A program made the position numbers and the translations under genes. A DNA stretch of 64,000 nt, taken from NCBI GenBank assembly GCA_965199335.1, contig CBDAQZ010000004.1:372001-436000 (forward strand), given 5' to 3'. Every line of letters starts with the position of its first letter. The first letter of the stretch is position 1. The notes under the pieces were generated by a model. That model worked only from the letters and a program-made list of their open reading frames with translations, did no database searches and was not told the DNA's origin. Of the stretch, positions 57,843 through 64,000 are shown in pieces. Source of the DNA: CBDAQV01 sp965199335 (GTDB lineage Bacteria > Pseudomonadota > Alphaproteobacteria > CALMVH01).

Positions 57843-57903
57843 GGGGCTGCCAATCCGTTGGATCGGTCAGCCCCTCACCCCACCCTCTCCCGCAGAGAGA
57901 GGG
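57843..57903. terminator. Tandem hairpins between convergent genes
   Basis: GGGGCTG (57843-57849) pairs with CAGCCCC (57868-57874), enclosing a smaller ATCC-gtt-GGAT stem. A second hairpin CCCTCTC (57883-57889) with GAGAGGG (57897-57903) follows. They lie between the stop of the plus-strand gene and the CsbD-like gene on the minus strand, and could terminate transcripts from both. No T-run is present. Confidence 0.55.
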
Positions 57904-57915
57904 TTCAATCCTTTC

Positions 57916-58386
57916 TCAATACCAGCGGCGACGCCTCGTTGCGCCGCGTACGCTGCTGCCGGCGACCAGTGCGCCCAGCAGGAATGCCGCCGTGACCGCC
58001 GCGACCGGATAGGTGCGGGCGACGTCGACCACCGAACTGCCGAGGCCGTAGGTACGGACATCGTCGGCGAAATCGTTGATGCCTTCACGGGCACTGCGGT
58101 AGCGGGCGCCGATCCGGGACGAGAAATTGTCGTAAAGCTGGGCCGATTTCTCCTCCAGCGTCTGCTCGAATTCGCTCACCTGGCGGCGCGCGTCCTCGAC
58201 GGAGATGGCGTAACGCTCCTGCACCAGCGTCACAAGACGGTCGACACGGCCCTTCAGATTGTCCAGATCGTCGGTCGTCAGTTCGCTCCAGCGGTCCTGA
58301 ATGACGGCGCGAAGCTCGTCCCAGGTCGATGACGTGCGGCTTTCGTCGCGCGCGGTATTCTGATTGCTGTTATTCGCTTCGCTCAT
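57916..58386 (-). CDS. CsbD-like/DUF883-like membrane-anchored stress protein
   Basis: This 156-aa protein has an N-terminal CsbD-like stretch (about 22-75) with TWDELRAVIQDRWSELTTDD, then LDNLKGRVDRLV and LVQERYAISVEDARRQVSEFE. A helical linker follows, then a C-terminal hydrophobic helix (YPVAAVTAAFLLGALVAG) ending in RRRRWY, as in DUF883 ribosome/membrane-associated proteins. Stress association is inferred from CsbD relatives. ATG 58386 is followed by a polar, disordered start. Confidence 0.82.
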   Translation of the reverse strand: MSEANNSNQNTARDESRTSSTWDELRAVIQDRWSELTTDDLDNLKGRVDRLVTLVQERYAISVEDARRQVSEFEQTLEEKSAQLYDNFSSRIGARYRSAREGINDFADDVRTYGLGSSVVDVARTYPVAAVTAAFLLGALVAGSSVRGATRRRRWY

Positions 58387-58462
58387 CGTATCCCCCTTAA
58401 ATTCTTCAAATGCAGAACAGTGCAAGACGGAAATTGTTCCACAGTTTGCCTGCGATGTATCT

Positions 58463-60892
58463 CTAGCCGAATTCACGCAGGGCTTGCAACGATTGCGATT
58501 CGAGAGTCGGAAGCAGCGCGAGTTGCTGCGAGATGTCCTGCTTCAGGTCGCAGGCCGTCATCAGGTCGCGCGACAGGTTCATCAAGGCGACCAGGCCGAC
58601 ATTGCCCGAAATCGAGACCAGCTTGTGCGCCTGGTCGCGGATGACAGCCGGGTCCGCCGTTGCCTTGATCTTGCCGGTACAGTCCGCAATCTCGTCGGCG
58701 GACATGCTGACGATGCGTCCGATCTTGCTGCCCAGCTGCTCCTTCAGGCGCTGCAGCACACCGGAATCCATGACCTGGATCTCGCTTGCCGCCACGGCCG
58801 ACTTGGCTCCGGCAGGTCGTTCCACCGGTGAATAATGGGACAGGGTTTCCAGCAACTGCGTCCGATCGATCGGCTTGGGCAGATGCGCCGTGATGCCGAA
58901 CTGGGTGGAGCGATCGACATCCTCGCGCATCACGTTGGCGGTCAGGGCGATGATTGGAAAGGACTCCGATATGCCGGGGATCTTGCGGATCAGCATCGTG
59001 GCTTCCAGCCCGCCCATGACCGGCATTTCCATGTCCATCAATATTGCGTCGAATACGAAGCGTTCCGCCGCGCGCAGCGCCTCCAGGCCGTTGTTCACCA
59101 GCACCACCTCGTGCCCGGCGTTGACCAGGATATTCTCGATGATGATCCGGTTCATCTCCAGATCCTCTGCGACCAGTATGTTCATCGGCCTGCCCTTGTC
59201 GGCCGCATGCCGGTTACGCGTATGGCTGGCGGGTGCCGATGCGGTCCGCATGGCGATGGTGAAGGCGAAGACGCTGCCGGCGGGAGAACTGCTTTCGAGC
59301 GTCAGCGCCCCGTCCATGGCTTCCACCAGTCGCCGGCTGATCGCCAGTCCGAGGCCGGTGCCGCCGTAATTGCGCGTGGTCGAGCGGTCGACCTGGCTGA
59401 ACGGCTGGAACAGGCAGTCCCAACGTGTCTCGGGGATGCCGATGCCGGTATCGCTGACCGAGACCTTCAATACATCCTTCTTGCCATGCAGCACCTCGAC
59501 ATTGACCCTTACCTGGCCCCTTTCGGTAAACTTGATCGCGTTGGACAACAGGTTAAGCAGCACCTGGCGCAGCCGCGTCGGGTCGCCCATGATCCATTCG
59601 GGAACGCCGGGCGATACCTCGGCCGTGAGCGTAACGGGCTTGAGCTGTACCTGCCCGCGCATGATCGAGACCGCGCCGTCCAGGATGGACGCAGGCGATA
59701 TGGGGATATTCTCAAGGTCGATTTTTCCGGCCTCGATCTTGGAGATGTCCAGGATGTCATTGATAATCGCCAGCAACGACTTTCCCGCCTCCTGCATCAG
59801 CCCGACGTAACGCAGCTGCGTCTTGTCCAGCGTCGAATCCAGCAAGAGCTCGGCAAAACCCAGTATGCCGTTCATCGGCGTACGGATTTCGTGGCTCATG
59901 GTGGCGAGGAACTGAGACTTCGAGGCAGCCGCCTCCTCCGCCCGCGTCTTGGCCTCCTCCAGCTGCGAGGTGCGCTCCTCCACCAGCCGTTCCAGCTTCT
60001 GCTGGTTGCCCGCCAGCACCTCGCGCGCCTGCACGATATCCTCGATATCCGTGCAGGTGCCGAACCAGTAGCCGATCCTCCCGTCTTCGTCCCGCACCGG
60101 CGAACCACGCGTCTTGAACCAGCGGTAGCTGCCGTCCGAGCCGCGGATGCGGTATTCAAGGTCGTAATCGTTGCGCTCCGCCACCGCACCCATCCAGCAG
60201 GCGAAGGTCCGTTCGCGGTCGTCGGGATGGATCACCAGATCGAGCCAGTTCTTCGTCAGCTCGTCCTCGGGACCGTAGCCGGTATACTCCGTCCATTGCT
60301 TGCTGAGATAATCGCAATCGCCGTTCGGCAGGCAGCTCCATACCAGCTGCGGCAGGGTCTCGGCGACGATCTTGAAGCGGCTGTTGTCCTTGTCGAGGAT
60401 CAGTCGGCGCAGCTCGAGCTGGGTCATGATCTGGCCGGCCAGGGCCGTCAGCGCCTGGCGCTGCGACTCGTCGAGCGTCCGCGGCGTCCGGTCGATGACG
60501 CACAGTGTTCCCAACGCATAGCCTTCCGGCGATCGCAGCGGAGCCGAAGCATAGAATCGAATACCCTCGGGCCGCGTAACAGAATGATAATCCTGGAATC
60601 TTGGATCCAGGCTGGCGTCGGGCACGATGAACAAATCGTCGCTGAGCATGGCATGGGCACAGAACGAATCGTCCCGGCCCCCCTCGCTTTCATCGAAACC
60701 GACGCGCGATTTGAACCATTGCCGCCGGCTGTCGATAAAGGTGATCGTACCGATCGGAGTTTTACTGATGAAGGTAGCCAGCTTGACGATATCGTCGAAA
60801 GCCTTTTCGGGAATGCTGTCCAGAATATCGTATTTGTGCAGCGCCTGCAGCCGCTCGGCTTCATTGGATGGTATCGGCGCAGGCATGGGCAT
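58463..60892 (-). CDS. Hybrid sensor histidine kinase (GAF-PAS-HisKA-HATPase-REC-Hpt)
   Basis: This 809-aa cytosolic sensor has no membrane helices. A GAF domain (about 25-165, with DDSFCAHAMLSDDLFIVPDA) and a PAS/PAC (about 175-290, TEYTGYGPEDELTKNWLDLV) precede a coiled coil. HisKA has phospho-acceptor His334 in MSHEIRTPMNG. The HATPase has N451, DTGIGIP (481-487) and GGTGLGLAISRR. A receiver (about 570-690) has Asp620 in ILMDMEMPVMGG, and an Hpt domain has His756 (DQAHKLVSISGNVG). The complete phosphorelay is intact but no separate response regulator is adjacent. The signal is unknown. Confidence 0.94.
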   Translation of the reverse strand: MPMPAPIPSNEAERLQALHKYDILDSIPEKAFDDIVKLATFISKTPIGTITFIDSRRQWFKSRVGFDESEGGRDDSFCAHAMLSDDLFIVPDASLDPRFQDYHSVTRPEGIRFYASAPLRSPEGYALGTLCVIDRTPRTLDESQRQALTALAGQIMTQLELRRLILDKDNSRFKIVAETLPQLVWSCLPNGDCDYLSKQWTEYTGYGPEDELTKNWLDLVIHPDDRERTFACWMGAVAERNDYDLEYRIRGSDGSYRWFKTRGSPVRDEDGRIGYWFGTCTDIEDIVQAREVLAGNQQKLERLVEERTSQLEEAKTRAEEAAASKSQFLATMSHEIRTPMNGILGFAELLLDSTLDKTQLRYVGLMQEAGKSLLAIINDILDISKIEAGKIDLENIPISPASILDGAVSIMRGQVQLKPVTLTAEVSPGVPEWIMGDPTRLRQVLLNLLSNAIKFTERGQVRVNVEVLHGKKDVLKVSVSDTGIGIPETRWDCLFQPFSQVDRSTTRNYGGTGLGLAISRRLVEAMDGALTLESSSPAGSVFAFTIAMRTASAPASHTRNRHAADKGRPMNILVAEDLEMNRIIIENILVNAGHEVVLVNNGLEALRAAERFVFDAILMDMEMPVMGGLEATMLIRKIPGISESFPIIALTANVMREDVDRSTQFGITAHLPKPIDRTQLLETLSHYSPVERPAGAKSAVAASEIQVMDSGVLQRLKEQLGSKIGRIVSMSADEIADCTGKIKATADPAVIRDQAHKLVSISGNVGLVALMNLSRDLMTACDLKQDISQQLALLPTLESQSLQALREFG

Positions 60893-60973
60893 CGTGACGG
60901 GCTGCCTTTAGTACATTGGGACCCTTATCGATAAAGCTGGAAGTTTTACAAGTGATGAAGCCGCTGGCCGCAG

Positions 60974-61663
60974 TCAGGGCGCACTTTGAAGAACCTTGAA
61001 TTTCAGCCAGACATAGTCCTGCCGGTAACGCTTCATGGATTTCAGTTGCAGCGCCACCGACGGCTTGCGCTTCATGCCCTTGGCGATGTCGAAGACGCTG
61101 GACGTACCGATCTCGCCATCGGCGAAGGGCGCAATGATCACGCTGACCTCGTCGATCAATCCGGCATTGAGGAACGAGCCGTTGTTCAGGCCGCCGCCCT
61201 GCACCGTCAACCGCTTGATCCCGAACAGTCGGTTCAGCTTCTCCAGCGCGAGGGCAAGGTCGAGCGAACGCTCGCCCGCGAAGATGTACGAGACCTTGCG
61301 GGATTGCAGGTAATCCAGGTATTCGCCGCCGACTCTGGTCGTCAGCACCGCGATCACGTGCTTGGTATCGACATGGTTCCTGTCCCATGACAGCTTGCCC
61401 GATGGATCGATGGCGATGGCGTAGGTCTTCTGCCCGTGCGGGGCGACGTGATTGGTCTTGGGCACTGCGAAGCGCCCCGACCGCTTGCGCCGCGCCTTCT
61501 TCGCCGAAAATTCCGACATGGTCCTGCGCCCGAAGATCCAGCCATCCGATTTTATCGTGGCTGCGGAGGATTCGAATATGTCGGCACTGTCTGCCTTCCA
61601 ACGATCGGCGATGATCTTGCCGTCGACGGACGCCAGCATATGACAGGTCAGATATGGTTTCAT
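60974..61663 (-). CDS. RibD C-terminal/dihydrofolate reductase-like oxidoreductase
   Basis: This 229-aa protein of the RibD-C (DHFR-fold) family has N-terminal MKPYLTCHMLASVDGKIIAD and a later LTVQGGGLNNGSFLNAGLIDEVSVIIAPFADG (split here over the NADPH-site GGG and an acidic motif). Such proteins use NADPH; the substrate here is unknown. ATG 61663 is preferred to 61678 since it opens directly on the conserved strand. Confidence 0.87.
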   Translation of the reverse strand: MKPYLTCHMLASVDGKIIADRWKADSADIFESSAATIKSDGWIFGRRTMSEFSAKKARRKRSGRFAVPKTNHVAPHGQKTYAIAIDPSGKLSWDRNHVDTKHVIAVLTTRVGGEYLDYLQSRKVSYIFAGERSLDLALALEKLNRLFGIKRLTVQGGGLNNGSFLNAGLIDEVSVIIAPFADGEIGTSSVFDIAKGMKRKPSVALQLKSMKRYRQDYVWLKFKVLQSAP

Positions 61664-61709
61664 GGAGACATATACCACGGGACCGCCTTCGGGTTCCCGG
61701 TAAGCAGGC

Positions 61710-62078
61710 CTATGCCGCGTGCTGCGGTTCAGGTTTTGCAGCCTTCTTCTCCGCCAGCTGGATGCCGTGGGCGTTGACGATGGAGAAGATCAGGCCGGGA
61801 AAGCGTGTCTCGATCTCGGTACAGCGCGAGGTGTTGTGCATCTCGACCCCGCGGCGTTCGCTGCGGATCAGCCCCGCCTCGCGCAGCGCTTTGAAGTGCT
61901 GCGACAGTGTGGACTTGGGGATCGCCTTCTCGCTGACGTTCAGGAAGTTCGAACAGGTTCGTGAACATTCGGAGGCGACGATATTGGCGTAGATGGCCAC
62001 CCTGACACTGTCGGACAATGCGTGGAGTATGCCTTCCACCGTGATGTCCTCGATCGAAGGATGAAATAGCGGTTTCAT
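61710..62078 (-). CDS. ArsR-family helix-turn-helix regulator
   Basis: This 122-aa winged-helix regulator has DITVEGILHALSDSVRVAIY (helix 1-2) and KAIPKSTLSQHFKALREAGL (recognition helix region), followed by RSERRGVEMHNTS (wing). A CSRTC pair near residue 40 could be a redox or metal switch. It is divergent from the SDR-SDR-zwf genes with 95 bp between starts and probably controls them. Confidence 0.9.
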   Translation of the reverse strand: MKPLFHPSIEDITVEGILHALSDSVRVAIYANIVASECSRTCSNFLNVSEKAIPKSTLSQHFKALREAGLIRSERRGVEMHNTSRCTEIETRFPGLIFSIVNAHGIQLAEKKAAKPEPQHAA

Positions 62079-62173
62079 GAAATCAATATACACGCACTTG
62101 ACAAATAGTTCAATAGTTCATAAGTTCCGAACTAACGCACCAACAAACCGCGTTTCACGAAAGGAAAGATAGA

Positions 62174-62920
62174 ATGAGCAAGCTTTCAGGTAAAGTCGCC
62201 GTCGTTACCGGCGCATCCAAGGGTATCGGCGCCGCCATCGCCAAGGCGCTGGCAGCGGAAGGCGCGGCGGTCGTCGTCAACTACGCCTCCAGCAAGGCCG
62301 GCGCGGACAAGGTGGTGGACGTGATCACCGCCGCCGGCGGCAAGGCGGTCGCGGTCGGCGGCAGCGTAGCCAACAAGGCCGAGGCGCAGGGCATCGTCGA
62401 TGCCGCGATCAAGACCTATGGCAAGCTGGATATCCTGGTGAACAACGCAGGTGTCTACGAGATGTTGCCGATCGGGGACATCACCGAGGAACATTACCAC
62501 AAGATATTCGACGTCAACGTGCTGGGGCTGCTGCTGGTCACCCAGGCGGCGGAGAAGCATCTGGGCGAGGGTGCCAGCATCATCAATATCGGCTCGGTGG
62601 TCAGCCGCATCACCCCGCCGGGCAGCGTGGTCTATACCGGCACCAAGGGCGCGGTGGATGCGATAACCGGCGTGCTGGCCAAGGAACTGGGACCGCGCAA
62701 GATCCGCGTCAACGCGCTGAACCCCGGCATGGTGGAGACCGAGGGCGTCCATAGCGCCGGGTTCATCGGCAGCGATTTCGAGAAATGGGCGGTATCGCAA
62801 ACCCCGCTGGGCCGCCTGGGCCAGCCGGACGACATCGCCAAGATCGCGGTGTTCCTTGCCTCCGACGATTCGGCATGGCTGACCGGCGAACAGCTGCTTG
62901 CCGGCGGCGGCACGCGCTAA
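62174..62920 (+). CDS. Short-chain dehydrogenase/reductase (FabG-like)
   Basis: This 248-aa SDR has cofactor motif VTGASKGIGAAI, NNAG in LDILVNNAGVYE, catalytic Ser in INIGSVVSRI and YxxxK as YTGTK. The end SDDSAWLTGEQLLAGGGTR is typical of FabG-like 3-oxoacyl or alcohol dehydrogenases. Substrate is unknown. First gene of the SDR-SDR-zwf group with a GAAAGGAAAG ribosome site. Confidence 0.93.
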   Translation: MSKLSGKVAVVTGASKGIGAAIAKALAAEGAAVVVNYASSKAGADKVVDVITAAGGKAVAVGGSVANKAEAQGIVDAAIKTYGKLDILVNNAGVYEMLPIGDITEEHYHKIFDVNVLGLLLVTQAAEKHLGEGASIINIGSVVSRITPPGSVVYTGTKGAVDAITGVLAKELGPRKIRVNALNPGMVETEGVHSAGFIGSDFEKWAVSQTPLGRLGQPDDIAKIAVFLASDDSAWLTGEQLLAGGGTR

Positions 62921-62950
62921 TCCCCACATCCAACCGGAAGGAATCGTCAC

Positions 62951-63682
62951 ATGGGTAAGCTGGATGGCAAGGTTGCGGTGATCACCGCCGCAACCTCGGG
63001 CATGGCGCTGGCGACGGCGAAGCTGTTCGTGGAGGAAGGCGCGTACGTCTTCATCACCGGACGGCGGCAGGACAAGCTGGACGAGGCGGTGAAGGCGATC
63101 GGTCGCAACGTCACAGGCGTGCAGGGCGATGCGTCCAGCCTCGCCGACCTCGACCGGCTGTACGAGACGGTGAAAAAGGAAAAGGGCCGGATCGACGTGC
63201 TGTTCGCCAGCGCCGGCTACGGCGAGTTCGCCAAGATCGGCGAGGTCACAGAAGAGCATTTCGACAAGACCTTCGACTTGAATGTCCGCGGCACGCTCTT
63301 TACTGTGCAGAAGGCGCTTCCGTTGTTCAGCGATGGCGGTTCGATCTTCCTCAACGGGTCGATCGCCAGCATCAAGGGCTTCCCGGCGTTCGGCGTCTAC
63401 AGCGCCAGCAAGGCCGCAGTGCGGTCGTTCGCGCGGACATGGCTGGTGGATCTGAAGGAGCGCAAGATCAGGGTGAACATCCTGAGCCCCGGAACGATCG
63501 ATACGCCGATCCTGGACCCGCTGGGACCGGAAGCGAAGGAGTATTTCAAGACGCTGGTCCCGCGCGGCGAGATCGGACGGCCGGAAGAAATTGCGACGGT
63601 GGCGCTGTTCCTGGCGTCCAGCGACTCTAGTTTCGTCAACGGTATCGAATTGTTCGTGGATGGTGGCACGGCGCAGATCTGA
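62951..63682 (+). CDS. Short-chain dehydrogenase/reductase with altered glycine motif
   Basis: This 243-aa SDR is 30 nt after the first. Catalytic residues are present (SIASIKGFPAFGVYSASKAA gives Ser and YSASK). The nucleotide-binding motif reads ITAATSGMALATAK, where relatives have TGxxxGIG: the first Gly is Ala and GIG is GMA. Cofactor binding may be altered. The rest (FITGRRQDKLDEAV) is normal for an NADP-type SDR. Confidence 0.9.
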   Translation: MGKLDGKVAVITAATSGMALATAKLFVEEGAYVFITGRRQDKLDEAVKAIGRNVTGVQGDASSLADLDRLYETVKKEKGRIDVLFASAGYGEFAKIGEVTEEHFDKTFDLNVRGTLFTVQKALPLFSDGGSIFLNGSIASIKGFPAFGVYSASKAAVRSFARTWLVDLKERKIRVNILSPGTIDTPILDPLGPEAKEYFKTLVPRGEIGRPEEIATVALFLASSDSSFVNGIELFVDGGTAQI

Positions 63683-63703
63683 CGCAAGGGTAAGGGGAGA
63701 GAG

Positions 63704-64000
63704 ATGGACATGATGGTGAATGCGCCCGCAGACGGCGCGAACGAGGCGGCGGCCCGTACCGCCGAGCCTTGCCTGGTCGTGATCTTCGGCGCCTCGGGCG
63801 ACCTTACCAAGCGCAAGCTTCTGCCTGCGCTCTACCATTTGTCGCAGGAAGGGCTGCTGCCCGAGGACTTTGCCATCGTCGGCGTCGCGCGGCGCGACCT
63901 GTCCGCCAGCTTTGCCGCCGACATGAAGGACGGCATCGTGGCAGGCGGCGGTGTCGAGGCCGGCGATCCGGCGCTGGCACCGTTCATCGAGCGGGTGCAA
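63704..64000 (+). CDS. zwf: Glucose-6-phosphate 1-dehydrogenase, 3' truncated
   Basis: These are the first 99 codons of the first enzyme of the oxidative pentose-phosphate/Entner-Doudoroff entry. The diagnostic N-terminal motif VVIFGASGDLTKRKLLPAL is followed by YHLSQEGLLPEDFAIVGVARR. A leader of about 20 residues precedes it. AAGGGGAGAGAG gives a strong ribosome site for ATG 63704. The frame is open to the window edge. It lies 21 nt after the second SDR and may be cotranscribed. Confidence 0.95.
   Translation, partial: MDMMVNAPADGANEAAARTAEPCLVVIFGASGDLTKRKLLPALYHLSQEGLLPEDFAIVGVARRDLSASFAADMKDGIVAGGGVEAGDPALAPFIERVQ

Overview
The window is high-GC (low-60s percent by eye) chromosomal DNA from a bacterium, most likely an alphaproteobacterium. 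Reasons: an SRP RNA gene directly upstream of dnaX and ybaB, hopanoid genes hpnM/I/J/K/L/N, a cyo-type quinol oxidase, and a LuxR/LuxI-type locus. Family or genus cannot be fixed from sequence alone. No transposase, CRISPR array, rRNA or phage gene was seen, and no gene-free stretch exceeds 300 bases.

Layout. 1-4357: cyoABCD (cyoA cut by the window edge) followed by a channel-like protein with an altered selectivity filter. 4360-7833: a giant Sel1-repeat protein. 8468-20105: a complete type I secretion system (TolC, HlyB-like ABC exporter, HlyD adaptor) followed by two long paralogous GH5 cellulases. These carry FG-GAP-like repeats and RTX-type C-termini and are the evident cargo. 20110-24016: the most striking locus. 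A LuxR-type receptor and an XRE regulator diverge from a single-polypeptide fusion of a cytochrome P450 and a LuxI-type acyl-homoserine lactone synthase, and a ribbon-helix-helix-like protein gene follows 1 nt later. Both enzyme domains keep their signature catalytic residues, so the locus looks like a quorum-sensing circuit whose signal, or whose acyl donor, is oxidised by a covalently attached P450.

24104-36711: late hopanoid genes (hpnM, hpnI, hpnJ; then a tightly overlapped GNAT / MazG-like / macro-domain / hpnK / hpnL operon; then on the minus strand copC-copD-hpnN-lipoprotein). 36828-36901: tRNA-Gly(CCC). 38538-39804: exported msrB and msrA. 39806-43871: AsmA protein, a class IV aminotransferase and a YihY-family membrane protein. 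43914-48776: a fragmentary pilus/secretion cluster (secretin lipoprotein, two unknown partners, divergent GspF-like protein). 48810-53860: a glucose-dehydrogenase-like enzyme, stress-type protein, Bax-inhibitor-1 protein, DUF4139 protein and NudC. 53935-56266: SRP RNA, dnaX, ybaB. 56387-60892: VIT1/CCC1-type transporter, small proteins and a hybrid sensor kinase with Hpt. 60974-64000: RibD-C-like reductase, ArsR regulator, two SDRs and the start of zwf.

Start codons are unusually varied. TTG, GTG and, on conservation grounds, two CTG starts (the HlyD-like adaptor and hpnK) are needed to recover conserved N-termini.
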